Shown here piece after piece: positions 19,896-29,860 of a stretch of DNA of 29,860 nucleotides. Position numbers and translations under genes: made by a program. Under the pieces are notes generated by a model. The model saw nothing but the letters and a program-made list of their open reading frames with translations. It did no database searches and was not told the DNA's origin. The stretch's first letter is position 1, and each line of letters begins with the position of its first letter. Source of the DNA: JAZGGS01 sp963749485 (GTDB lineage Bacteria; Bacteroidota; Ignavibacteria; Ignavibacteriales; Ignavibacteriaceae); contig CAVVMV010000011.1 in NCBI GenBank assembly GCA_963749485.1, forward strand, positions 1-29,860, read 5' to 3'.

Positions 19896-22800
19896 CTAAG
19901 CTACCTTTCGTTTTTACTTTCGTTTTAACTGTTTGCTTTTTTCTTCTCTTTAATTCTTTCTTTAACCTGGTCAGGTCAAAAGAGAGACCTTCTGCACGGG
20001 CTGTAAGATTAGTAACAGTGACAAATATCTCTTTCGTGTTGCTTAAAAATTCACGTTCAAAATTCTTCCTGGAAGGTTTAGCTCCCGGAGATTTTTTCTT
20101 GCTTACTTTTTTCTCTAAGAAGGGTTTTTCTAGAGTGGTATAATTTATTAGTACAGATATTAATAAAACCCAATTTAGCAGCAACTGAAAGCGCTCTTTA
20201 TTAAAATATGTTATCCCTTCATACTCATTAGCGTGCAAAAACTTAAGAACAATATCGTTATCAAGCAATACTGAAACAGGTAACTTGGTTAAATAATTTT
20301 GAGTAATTGCCTCCTTTATCTTTTTTGATTTCTTTTTCTTCCTGCTTTTCAATTTATCATTAAAAATCAGATCATATAAAAGCAGGTTCTCAGCTAACTC
20401 AGTTTTTTGAAGATAATTTTCTTCTTCATCCAAATTGCTTAAAAGATTATTTATAACCTTTGATAGCATCATGTCATTAAAAATTTCACTAACAACAATT
20501 CTGTTTGCTTTCTTTTTCGGTATTGTGTGTCTTAGTGCTATGTACAGGAACAAGAGCAATAAATCGGTTCCAAAATTAAGCTGATCGTTTACAGGTAAAT
20601 TTATATTAATTCCCTGTATCCATTTAGGAACATTTTTTCTCATATTTAACCTTATCCAGAACTGGTAAAAACTTCGGGTTGCTTTAATTGCAGAAGTAAA
20701 TTTTTCTAATCTCCGCTCGGAATCAAAATCAAATTCAGCGGTTTTATTTATTTGAACCACAACATTTTCAAACGCAGTTATTATTGCGGGTGGAAGTTTA
20801 ATGTCATCCTGTATTTTATTTTTAGTCTTAGAAGAAGTGAGTAGATAGTTTCTGAATTTTTCCAGGTTATCCAACGAAAAAAGAACTTCAATAGAGCTAT
20901 GCAAGGGGATAAGATCCATCTCTTTAATTGCTTCTTCAACAGATGAAATTCCTTTCCCATTCAGGTGATTGTAAAGATGCATGTATTTACCGGAGGCATC
21001 ATAAATTTCTACAAAATTATAGCATACCCTGTACTGGTAACCAAACAAATGAATACCGAAACCATTTTTGGAAAGTTCCTTGCCAGAAAGAAGATATTGT
21101 AGTTGAGTCCTGTGATCGGTATAAATATAGAAGTAACCGGATAGCGGTTTAAAGCCAAGTACATTTGAAATTTTTCGCGGATTCATTGAACCGCCTTTGT
21201 TATTTGCCGATGCTTTCAAACAAGAGTACCTTATTGAACCGCTTGCCTGGGAATAAGAATTATTATAAAGTACCAGCGCAATTTCATTATCAACCTTGTT
21301 GCTGAATGCAAAAACATTATTGTTTACTTCATTATTATTTTCAACAAAATCGTAAAGTTCAAAATTCTCTGCCTGGCTGAATAAGTGGCGCATTTTAAGC
21401 AGGGGAAAGAGTTCTTTTTTGTGTCTCCACGTAAGATGTTCATCAACCGGCTCATCGTAGTATGCCTGTTTATATTCCATTCCATATTTTTCAGAATAAC
21501 CTTCAACCTGCCCGTGCCCAAACATAGGAAGCCCCGGCAGCGTAACCATCATTACTGCAACCCCAAAATATTTATCTCCTTTACCAAACTGGTTAACTGC
21601 AGTTTCTTCATCCGGGTTGCTCATAAAATTTACGTAGCGTTTTAAGATTTCGGGATTATATTCCAAAGTGTTCTTTAACAAATCCCTATATTTATCGTTC
21701 TCTTCCTTCATCATCATATGCATAAAAGCGCTGTTGTAAACCCTGTGCATTCCAAGGGTGCGAACAAAGTAACTTTCCATCAACCAAAAAGCTTCGGCAA
21801 GAAGCAGCGTACCTGGTAAAGCTTCGCTAACCCTGTCAACAACTTCACGCCAGAATTCGGTTGGCATTAGAGCATTAAATTGTGCGTTGGTCATCGAATA
21901 ATCTGAGCGTGATGGAATTGCTCCCCCTTCTCCCGGTTTAGGGAACCATAACCGCTGGTAATGTTTTTTTGCAAGTGTCATTGCCGCATCAAACCTGATA
22001 ATAGGAGTTTTATGGGCAACGTGTATAATAGTTTGGATCAACGATTCCTTAACTTCAGAATTCAGTACATTTAATTGTGCAGTATCATTCCACGGCATAT
22101 GGGTTCCATCATTGCCATGATAAATGTAGCGTTTATCTCCTGTGTAGGCATCTCTTCTTTCAAATACTACTGCAGCATCCGACCTGTTGTAATAATTATC
22201 TTCAATTCTTACTTCCACCCGGTTATCATCAGAAAGATTGGGTCCGGTAAATTTATATGCTGGAAAAGGCGGCTCGGTTGATTGAATATAGTAGTCAGGT
22301 TTTTCAATAATCCATTTAGAATAAATACCAGTATGATTTGGCACCATATCACTTGCCAGTCTTATTCCTCGTTGCCATGCACGCTCTTTCAAATTTTGAA
22401 AAGCATCTTCGCCGCCAATCTCATTCGCAATTACATAATCAAATAAAGAATAAGCAGAAGCTGCTGCCTGCGGGTTACCGGTTTGCTGTTTAATTTTTTG
22501 TGAAGCACTGCTTCGTTCCCAAATACCAATCAACCAGAGAGCAGTAAAATTCCATTGTGCAAGCAAATCAAGTTCTTCATCAGGAATCTGGTCAAGTCTT
22601 TTAATTTCAAACTGATATTTTATTGATAATTGGTGCATCCACACAAAAATATTTTTTGCAATCATTACAACTTCAGGTATCCAATGTGTGTCTTCACTAA
22701 ATTTTTCAACTTCTTCTAAATTTAAATCGCTTCATCATCTTCAATTGATTTCTCATCACCTCCCATTATCTTTAATTGATGAGGAGAAGGATAAACAGGA

Positions 22801-23607
22801 ACAGGCGGGGTGGCTTTTTCGCCGCCGCCCATTTTTATAAATAATCTATATTCTTCTTTAATTAAGTCTGCAGCTTTTAATAACCTGGAAAATATTTCGT
22901 CCCCGATAAATATTTTCCATTCCTTCCTTATAAATTCAAGCTGCTGCTCTAAGCTGTGGGGGTTAGTAATTAGAGGATTTTAAGTAAAGAGAAAAGATGC
23001 ATTCCCCCTATACCGGTTGGTTTTTCTTTATCGAAAAACTTTTCAGTTTTTTCTATCAGCTCTGTGTACTTTGTTTTTTTATGAAGCACTTCATCAGAAA
23101 ATAACTCTTTTAATTTAGATGCTGCAGGGTTACGATTTTCTAAGTGCAGTAATATTAATTCTTCAAGAATAATTTCAGTATTTGGTTTTCCACCTGTTGA
23201 GCCGGATAAATATTTTTCTGGAGCTCACTTCTTTTTTAAAAACAGGCAAAGGGGGAAATTCTTTTACAAAGGAAAGGAGGATATTTGATAAATCTTTTTC
23301 ACCAATATCTTCTTTTAAAAACGTGTTGGCTCTTTTAAAAACTCCAGGGTTTACATCCTGTTCATATTTCCTGATTAAGAAATGAAATACCTCGTGTAAA
23401 AGTCCAACGTGCGTTAATTTCTCCCGGAGTCACAAGCTGATCGACTAAACCAGCAGATTTTCGTTTGCGATTAATTTTATCTGAAAGTAACCTTGCCTGT
23501 CTAAAATTGGCTATTATTAAATCGCCGGTAATGGAAAAAAGAGATTGATCAAAATCATACTTTTGCCGGGCAGCTTTCGAAACGTGAAAATCATATTTTA
23601 TCATCAC
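19882..23607 (-). CDS. Giant GH13 alpha-amylase-family protein with unrecognised N-terminal region (four frameshifts)
   Basis: Reconstructed as one protein of about 1241 residues with no signal peptide, so probably cytoplasmic. The GH13 barrel spans roughly residues 320-770. Motif I is 'DMVPNH' (His about 425); motif II is 'IIRFDAAM' (Arg 538, nucleophile Asp 540); motif III is 'LLLAEAFW' (acid/base Glu 605). Motif IV is 'FMSNPDEET', where Asp (about 666) is kept but the usual preceding His is Pro. The N-terminal 314 residues and a Lys-rich C-terminal 400 are not recognised. Lesions: +1 at 23406-23407 (restores 'INARGLLHEV'), +1 at 23219 ('SSEKYLSG'), -1 at 22978-22981 ('LLKNPLI') and -1 near 22728-22731 ('DEADLNLEEVE'). 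Net change is zero. Glucan hydrolysis or transglycosylation is likely; maltosyl transfer or trehalose synthesis are alternatives. Confidence 0.82.
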
Positions 23608-23737
23608 GATAATTACGCTAATTATTGTACAGAATTTATTGAAAAATCAGAACGATTTTAATACGCAATATAATAAAATGGTAAATTGAATATCTTCCAT
23701 CTAAAAGCTATCTTTATCGTTCAATTAGAAAGATTCT

Positions 23738-26380
23738 ATGCAACAAACTCCATTAATGGCTCAGTATTTTAAGATCAAGGAAGCGAATCCTGATACAATC
23801 CTACTGTTCAGGGTAGGCGATTTCTTTGAAACTTTTGAGGAAGATGCAAAAACTGCTTCCAAAGTGCTTGGAATAACTCTTACCAAAAGAGCTAACGGAG
23901 CTGCTTCCCACGTTGCACTTGCAGGTTTTCCACATCATGCCATTGATACTTACTTACCAAAACTAGTTAGAGCCGGTTATAGGGTTGCAGTTTGTGAGCA
24001 GACGGAGAACCCCAAGTTTGCTAAAGGAATTGTTAAAAGGGAAGTGGTAGAAGTAGTAACTCCCGGGGTTGCACTTTCAGAACAACTGCTGGATCATAAA
24101 AAAAATAATTACCTGCTTGCTGTTTCTATAAAACCTGACTCGCGGCAGGCAGGGATGATACGCCGGAGGCGGAGCAGGAATCTCCTTTGCAGATATTTCT
24201 ACCGGCGAGTTTTATACTTTTGAAGTTCCCGAAAGTGAATTTCAACAGCAACTGGAGTCAATCTCTCCGGCTGAGATCCTTATCAGGAAAAAAGATAAAG
24301 ACCATCTTACACCGTTAATCCATAAAAGCAGTCCTTCACTTCGCATCACAAAAATTGATGATTGGATATTTAATTATGAATATGGGAAAGAGCTTTTATT
24401 AATGCAGTTTAAAACTGTTAACCTTAAGGGCTTTGGTATTGAAAAATTCTATAATGGAATAATTGCTGCTGGAGTTGTGTTAAACTATTTACAGGAAACA
24501 CAAAAAGTAAACCTTACTCATCTTAACCGAATTTCACTTTATAATCCTTCCGAATTTATGCTGCTCGATTCATCAACTAAAAGGAACCTGGAGATTACCA
24601 GCACAATTCAGGAAAGGGGAACGGAAGGAACTTTAATATCTATTCTGGATAAAACTTCTACCGCAATGGGAGGTAGACTTTTAAAGAAATGGATATCAGC
24701 ACCGCTTGCGAAATATTGAGTTGATAAAAAACCGGCTTGATGGTGTTGAGGAACTTCTAAAGGAAAAGCAAATACGAAAAAAAATTATTAACGAGCTTAA
24801 TGAAGTTGGTGATCTTGAAAGACTTATTTCCAGGATATGTACAGGGAGGGCAACTCCGCGGGAAGTTGCAGCACTTAAAACATCACTTAAAAAAATACCT
24901 GCGTTGAAGGAGTACGTTTCCCATTTTAAATCTGATATTCTTAAGAAAATAAAAGATGATCTAAATCCACTTGAATCATTAGTTGATAAGATCCAGAGCG
25001 CGATTATCGATTCCCCTCCGGCATCTATTTTAGAAGGTGGAATAATAAGAAGCGGCTTCAGCCCTGAACTGGATGAGTTAAGGGATATTGCAATAAACGG
25101 GAAAGACTGGATTGCCAAACTTCAAAAAACCGAAAGAGAACGTACATCCATTCCTTCTCTAAAAATTAGCTATAATAAAGTGTTCGGGTATTATATAGAT
25201 ATTAGCAATGCTCATAAAGAAAAAGTTCCTGATAGTTACATCAGAAAACAAACCTTAGTTAATTCCGAAAGATATATAACTCCTGAACTTAAAGAGTATG
25301 AAGATAAAATATTAAATGCAGAAGAAAAGATCTATGAACTTGAATCCCAGCTATTTAATGAAATAAGGTTGATGGCTGCTTCGGAAGCATCGCAGATACA
25401 GGGCAATGCACGGTTAATTGCAGTTACAGATTGCCTGGTTTCTTTTGCCGAATGTGCAGAGAGTTATAAATACACAAAACCGGAATTAGTTGAGGGAACT
25501 AAACTCGAAATAAAAAAGGGAAGGCATCCCGTAGTTGAACAGATTCTTCCACCAGGAGAAAAATTCAATCCTAATGATTGTTCTTTGGATAATGAAACAA
25601 ATCAAATTGCTATTATTACCGGACCAAATATGGCAGGTAAATCTGTTTACATCCGCCAGGTAGGATTGATTGTTTTAATGGCACAGATTGGTTCATTTGT
25701 TCCTGCAGAAAGTTCAGAGATTGGTGTGGTTGATAGAATTTTTACAAGGGTGGGTGCAAGCGATAATATAACCGGCGGTGAAAGTACATTTCTTGTAGAG
25801 ATGCAGGAGGCAGCTAATATTCTGAATAATGCTTCTTCCAAAAGCCTTATATTACTTGATGAAATTGGACGCGGCACAAGTACGTTCGACGGATTATCAA
25901 TTGCCTGGGCAATTACCGAATATATTCATGAGAACCCGGAAGTTTCTGCAAAAACACTTTTTGCCACTCACTATCATGAACTTAATGAAATGGCAGAATT
26001 ATTTCCCAGGATAAAAAATTATAAAGTTGAAGTAAGAGAATATGAAGATAAGGTTATCTTTCTTCATAAGGTGAATCCCGGCAGGGCAGACCATAGTTAC
26101 GGAATACAGGTTGCACAGATGGCAGGACTACCGTTGTATGTTACTAACCGTGCAAAAGAAGTTTTACAAAACCTTAGAGAGCAAGGAACTTACACCGCAC
26201 GAAGAAAGGAAAGAGAAACTTAGGCAGCTTAAAGAAAAAATTGAAAACCAGATAGATCTTTTTGAAATAAAAGATGATAAACTACGTGGTGAAATTGACG
26301 ATTTGGATATAGAAAAATTAACTCCATTGGAAGCATTGAACAAATTAAGTGAATTAAAAAAGAAAGTGAAAAATGAATAA
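23738..26380 (+). CDS. mutS: DNA mismatch repair protein MutS (three +1 frameshifts)
   Basis: Mismatch-recognition ATPase that starts methyl-independent or MutL-directed repair. The start 'MQQTPLMAQYF' leads to 'RVGDFFETFEEDA', whose F29-F30-E31 is the mispair-reading Phe-x-Glu region. The C-terminal ATPase has Walker A 'GPNMAGKS' (from 25621), Walker B 'LILLDEIGRGTS' and 'ATHYHELNEM'. Three +1 lesions split the gene. The first, near 24150-24170, lies in an unusually GC-rich stretch just before 'GISFADISTGE'. The second, at 24705-24708, restores 'ISAPLRNIELI'. The third, at 26173-26176, restores 'LQNLESKELTPHEE'. Corrected length is 879 residues, normal for MutS. It is divergent from the amylase with a 130-base gap. 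The full set of motifs is present, so the enzyme is probably functional in the cell. Confidence 0.96.
24134..24178 (+). repeat. GC-rich, imperfectly palindromic tract inside mutS
   Basis: About 45 bases of very high GC stand out in an AT-rich gene. They contain CCTGACTCGC/GGCAGGCAGG, an imperfect inverted repeat, then CGCCGGAGGCGGA. They encode about ten residues that MutS proteins normally lack between 'LLAVSIK' and 'GISFADIST'. This may be a short dispersed palindrome inserted in frame. I cannot count copies elsewhere. Confidence 0.3.
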
Positions 26381-26404
26381 TATTAAAATTAAAAGTTTTT
26401 AAAG

Positions 26405-27034
26405 ATGAATAAATATAGAGTTTTATACATTGTGGTAATTCAGGTTATCACTTTGCTTTTCATAGCTTGCGATTCTAAAGAAACAAACATTGAAGTTGAT
26501 GATGAATATATAAATAGTATTATGGATCACCGAAATGAAAAAGACAGCTTGATGAGATTTGAAGAGCATTCTCCGTTTAACCGGGATACAACTGTTGAAT
26601 TTTCACCGCTTAAATATTATGAACCTGATCCTGCATTTTTGTTTAAATCAAAACTTTATCGTTACGACCCACAGGATACTGTTGAGATATTAGGAACAAA
26701 GGGTGAAATAAGGCAGGTTATTAAGGAAGGGTATGCTAAGCTGGATTTTGACGAGACAGAATATCGTGTTAATGTTTATAAAGGTTTTGGACCCAACGGT
26801 GTGGCTTACCACAGTATTTGGTTTACAGATAAAACAACAGGTGAAGAAACATACGGAGTTGGAAGGTACCTTGATTTTGAAATGAATGAAGATCCGGATT
26901 TTGTTTACGATATCGATTTTAATTATGCATACAATCCTTATTGTTCATACAGTGCAAAGTATTCATGTCCAATTCCAAGGGAAGAGGATTATCTGGATTT
27001 TCTTATTGAAGCAGGAGAAAAGAATTTTCATTAA
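26405..27034 (+). CDS. Hypothetical lipoprotein
   Basis: A 209-residue protein with a lipoprotein signal: 'YIVVIQVITLLFIAC' gives a lipobox ending in Cys 22, followed by acidic 'DSKETNIEVDDEY'. The mature part is acidic and rich in Tyr and Asp, with predicted beta-strand stretches such as 'YAKLDFDETEYRVNVYKG', and a C-terminal part with two Cys ('NPYCSYSAKYSCPIP') that could form a disulfide in the periplasm. I do not recognise the family. It begins 24 bases after the mutS stop on the same strand and may share its transcript, though a functional link to mismatch repair is unlikely. It converges on the OmpA-type gene. No lesions. Confidence 0.75.
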   Translation: MNKYRVLYIVVIQVITLLFIACDSKETNIEVDDEYINSIMDHRNEKDSLMRFEEHSPFNRDTTVEFSPLKYYEPDPAFLFKSKLYRYDPQDTVEILGTKGEIRQVIKEGYAKLDFDETEYRVNVYKGFGPNGVAYHSIWFTDKTTGEETYGVGRYLDFEMNEDPDFVYDIDFNYAYNPYCSYSAKYSCPIPREEDYLDFLIEAGEKNFH

Positions 27035-27077
27035 AGAATATTAAACTGAAAATAAAAAAGAGTAAATTTCAATTTGA

Positions 27078-27104
27078 TCCACCATCGTGTTTCGCTTCGG
27101 CGGA
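27078..27104. repeat. Short GC-rich palindromic remnant between convergent genes
   Basis: In the AT-rich gap after the lipoprotein, this 27-base stretch begins TCCACC and ends GGCGGA, an imperfect inverted repeat around a 15-base centre. The ends resemble the GGCGGA part of the GC-rich tract in mutS. There is no U run, so it is not a convincing terminator. It may be a remnant of a dispersed palindromic repeat. Confidence 0.25.
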
Positions 27105-27109
27105 CAAGC

Positions 27110-28661
27110 TTATTCAATTCTTATAAGAACTACTCTCCTGTTTCTGATCTCTGCCTTCTTCAGTAGAATTATCAGCTATTGGAACGTCATCGCCAATACC
27201 AACAACTTCAAACTTGTTACTAGATAATCCTTTAGATATGAAAATAATTAAAGACTGCTTGGGCTCTTCGAAATGAAAGTATTTTATTATTCTCAGGTTC
27301 ACCCTGGTTATCAGTGTGTCCTTCAATGCGCCACTTTGAATTTGGACGCATTTTAATTCTTGAAATTACTTTATTCAGTTCCTCATAAGCATTTGGAGAC
27401 AGAGATGCTTCTCCGGTTTTAAAAGTAGTGGATGCTTCAAAAATATATTCCTGGAACTGATCAGAACATCCATCGTTTGCAACCGGGATACCGAGAGGAG
27501 TATTCGGGCATTTATCAAGATAATCTGCTACGCCATCTCTATCTGAATCCAATGGACAACCGGTATTATCAACCAAAATTCCATTCGGAGTATTAGGACA
27601 TTTATCAAGATAATCAGGAACTCTATCATCATCCAAATCAACTGGGCAGCCAACACTATCTACACGAATTCCCTTAGGAGTTTTCGAACATTTATCAAGT
27701 ATATCAGGAACTCCGTCACCATCTGAATCTGACGGACAGCCATAACGGTTTACACTTGCATTCGGCGGGGTATTAGGACATCTATCGAGGAAATCGGGTA
27801 CACCATCTTTATCACTATCAAGAGTGCAGCCGTTCGCATCAACACTTACTCTAGCCGGGGTGTTAGGACATTTATCCAGGTAATCTGGAACTCCATCTCT
27901 ATCCTCATCAATTGGGCAGCCAAGAATATCAACTTCAATTCCATCGGGTGTATCGGGGCACAAATCCTCCGAGTCATCAACTCCATCATTATCACTATCT
28001 TCTCTTGAAATCAAATTAAAAGTTAAACCAGCCATTGCTGTATAAAAAATATCTTTCTTTTTACCTTTTTCTATATCATCAAGGAAATCATTAAAGTTGA
28101 ATGCAGCACCAAAACTCATATTAAAAGTAAGTATCGTTGTTTATCATATACTTTAAACCAATTTCTGCATTCAGGTTCACATCATTTTTTTCATATATTC
28201 CAGCTGCATTGTTAGGTAGCAGGTTACCACTATCATCTTTGGGGTCGAAGCTTAAATAAGAAAGTCCGGCAAAAATAGTTGGGAAAAACTGTTCTCCTAT
28301 CCTATATCCATATGTAATACCTGATCCAAAAAAACTGATATCGGTTTTAAACTCAGTTGGTACTTTACCTTCATCATTTCCTCGCAAATTTCCGGTCCCA
28401 CCAAACAACTTAATTGCAACAAGGTGGTTGGTGTAAGTAGCAAAATAATATTCTGCAGAACCGCGCCAGATAAAACCATTTTTAGTATTAGCGTAGTCTG
28501 TATAACTGAAAGTTGCACCTGCTTCTGCAGAAAGAGTTAACGCACCCATTAATGGGTGAATTATCTTTTTGTTTCCAGTTTGGCTAAAAGCAATGTTTAG
28601 AAAGGAAAGAATCAGGAAAAGTATAAAAGCAGTTTTTTTTAAATAGGAATTGATTAGACAT
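27110..28661 (-). CDS. OmpA-family outer-membrane protein with six thrombospondin-3 repeats (four +1 frameshifts)
   Basis: Outer-membrane protein that anchors the membrane to peptidoglycan. The start ATG is at 28659-28661, giving a signal peptide ('AFILFLILSFLNIAFS') once one A is removed from the A8 run at 28633-28640. An N-terminal beta-barrel-like region of about 160 residues follows, then six tandem 30-residue TSP3 repeats ('D.D.DGVPDYLDKCPNTP...V...GC') that bind calcium. The OmpA domain follows, with 'IEGHTDNQGEPENN' and 'RRAQAV' carrying the Asp and Arg that grip diaminopimelate. The other +1 lesions are at 28123-28126, 27240 and 27141-27143. The last restores the end 'GRDQNRRVVLIRIE' with the stop at 27110-27112. 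Corrected length is 515 residues. Confidence 0.92.
27460..27999 (-). repeat. Six tandem 90-bp repeats encoding TSP3 units
   Basis: Six consecutive units of exactly 30 codons, each with an Asp-rich calcium loop, two Cys ('DKCPNTP' and 'GCP') and the Pro-Asp 'VPDYLD' core. The fourth has 'SKTP' for 'PNTP' and the fifth 'DDDRVPD', so the units have diverged somewhat. Strong DNA similarity between units makes the array a likely site for copy-number change. Confidence 0.85.
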
Positions 28662-28952
28662 AGGATATTTCTTCACTCTTTATTGTGCAAGTTTTAAGTA
28701 CCCAAAATTATTTAAATTCTCACTTTGAACTTACGTATTCTGATCAAATAATTCTATTCGATTTAATGAAATTTCATGTTTCCACTCAAGTGCTGCTGCG
28801 TTTTGAAATAATTCCTCTCCATTTTTCCATAAAAAATTACTTTTGCCAAATCGATGAAAATTCGTGGGTATTCTTTTTAAGTTTTTCTTCTAACCAGATT
28901 ATTATAATTTTACACAATTAATAAAAAATCAAAATTAATAGAGAAAAACAGA
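28662..28952. other. Divergent AT-rich intergenic region
   Basis: This 291-base gap between the divergent OmpA and MORN genes is very AT-rich. A 78-codon frame on + (28685-28921) has no recognisable domain, is rich in Phe and Ile, and has no ribosome site, so I treat it as chance. The region should hold the promoters of both neighbours. Confidence 0.4.
28703..28710 (-). promoter_or_regulatory. Possible -7 promoter box for the OmpA gene
   Basis: On the minus strand this reads TAATTTTG, a match to TAnnTTTG, and would start transcription about 35 bases before the OmpA ATG. No good -33 TTG is seen at the right distance. Confidence 0.3.
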
Positions 28953-29860
28953 TTGAAGTTTAAACTGAATTACATTATTAGTCCTGCTGTTCATAATTAT
29001 TTACTCGGGTCATCTGCTGCCTCAAAAGTTATCCGGAACAGAAGTAAAAAAAACATTTTATCCCAACGGAACAATAAAAACTGAAGGTGATTATTGGTAC
29101 GATAGGTTACACGGATTTTACCGCGAATATTATCCAACAGGGCAGTTATGGAAGGAATGGAAATTTGAAGATGGAAAAGAGAACGGACTTTCTACATGGT
29201 ATTTTGAAGACGGGATTGTAAGCATCGAGTGGAATTATAAAGATGGCGTGAAAGAGGGGATATCAAAATGGCATTATTTAACCGGTGAATTGTGGGCTGA
29301 ACAAAATTATTACAACGGAAAACTTGAACGGGCTAACTTACACATATTACAAAACCGGCGAACTGCAGGGAGAGTGGAACTACATCGATGGAATGCTGCA
29401 AGATATTTCCAGAACCTATTATAAAACCGGCGAACTGGAAGTTGAAAGAAATTTTGTTGATGGAAAACAAAACGGGAAAGTTTATATCTATCACGAGAAC
29501 CACGTTGTTGCCCTGGATGCCTATTTTGAAAATGATAAGATAGAAGGAACGGTAAAACTTTACGATATGGCAGGGAACCTGAGAGTTAAAGATGAATATC
29601 TAAACGATCAGCTGCTTCACAGGGAAAGGTATGACTACGAAGGAAAGTTTGAATCGAAAGAAGAGATACTACGAAATTATTATGATGGCGGAACGCTTCG
29701 ATAGCGAAACATTTTTAATAGATGGTGTTAAAGAAGAAGTTGCAACAACTTACTATGAATCCGGTTTTCTTAAAGAAGAAATTCCTTATGAGAATGGTGT
29801 TATAAACGGCAAGCAGATAATTTACTACGAAAACGGGATTGTGGAATCTGTAACAGATTA
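28953..29860 (+). CDS. MORN_2-repeat protein, partial at right edge (three +1 frameshifts)
   Basis: Exported protein made of repeated units of the form 'YY.(N/T)G.L..E..Y.DGK..G', the MORN_2 repeat, found in many uncharacterised Bacteroidota proteins and in some antitoxin-annotated ones. I count roughly ten units. The start is taken as TTG 28953, because that frame gives 'MKFKLNYII' joined, after one base is dropped at 28978-28981, to 'VLLFIIIYSGHLLPQ', a plausible signal peptide. No ATG serves. Further +1 lesions at 29323-29326 ('NGKL' to 'NGLTYTYY') and 29696-29699 ('GGTL' to 'DSETFLIDG') are needed to keep the repeats in phase. The frame is still open at the last base. MORN_2 repeats form extended beta-hairpins; the partner is unknown. 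Confidence 0.75.

Noticed and set aside
23738..26380. MutS and RecQ both frameshifted, suggesting a natural mutator lineage whose broken genes result from lost repair
   Set aside because: Loss of MutS gives mainly homopolymer slips; most breaks here are outside homopolymers, the flanks show no other decay, and mutS itself keeps every motif. Consensus error explains all sites at once.
28685..28921. A 78-codon open frame between the OmpA and MORN genes
   Set aside because: No ribosome site, low-complexity Phe/Ile-rich product and no recognisable domain, in a very AT-rich divergent spacer.
28953..29860. MORN_2 protein as the antitoxin of a toxin-antitoxin pair
   Set aside because: Databases often label such repeats that way, but there is no partner toxin in view, and the protein has a signal peptide.

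Overview
The window looks like part of an AT-rich chromosome from the Ignavibacteria or a close relative in the Bacteroidota/Chlorobi group. Four things point there. Three secreted proteins end in a type IX secretion (T9SS) sorting domain of the 'NYPNPFNPST' kind. A small lipoprotein resembles the DUF4296 family. A rhomboid protease carries a DUF6576-like tail. A -7 box of the TAnnTTTG type lies ahead of the GAPDH gene. I see no rRNA, tRNA, CRISPR, phage or IS element. The content is chromosomal housekeeping plus cell-envelope genes.

Layout, left to right. 50-773 (+) is a SAM methyltransferase. 845-1354 (-) is ferritin. 1585-5135 (+) holds GAPDH, phosphoglycerate kinase, a rhomboid protease and a small lipoprotein. 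5132-7748 (-) is a long RecQ helicase. 7952-10733 (+) is a secreted beta-propeller (Ycf48/BNR-type) protein with a T9SS tail. 10887-12643 (+) is an ABC exporter ATPase and permease pair. 12784-15815 (+) is 3-hydroxyacyl-CoA dehydrogenase, acetate kinase and an atypical short-chain dehydrogenase. 15816-17743 (-) is a second secreted BNR-type T9SS protein. 17875-23607 (-) is a very large GH13 amylase-like gene overlapping a secreted glucose/sorbosone dehydrogenase-like gene. 23738-27034 (+) is MutS and a lipoprotein. 27110-28661 (-) is an OmpA-type protein with six thrombospondin-3 repeats. 28953 to the right edge (+) is a MORN_2-repeat protein.

The genes fit a sugar-using, acetate-producing heterotroph: lower glycolysis (GAPDH, PGK), substrate-level ATP from acetyl phosphate (AckA), acyl-CoA metabolism, alpha-glucan handling, and an envelope with OmpA and T9SS cargo.

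The most striking property is that 13 of the 20 genes can be read only by crossing single-base indels. I count 28 such sites. At 23 of them the frame moves by +1, as if one base were extra, and mostly outside long homopolymers. At the other five it moves by -1 (or +2). Conserved residues continue directly on both sides, and I saw no substituted stop codons. The simplest reading is an insertion-biased long-read consensus that was not fully polished, not gene decay. Coordinates below span the reconstructed genes, and the lesion sites are given in each entry. I do not see a clearly new defence or mobile system. The best biological leads are the amylase with an unrecognised N-terminal region and an altered motif IV, the SDR lacking the Tyr/Lys catalytic pair, and the repeated GTTAC motifs ahead of that SDR.
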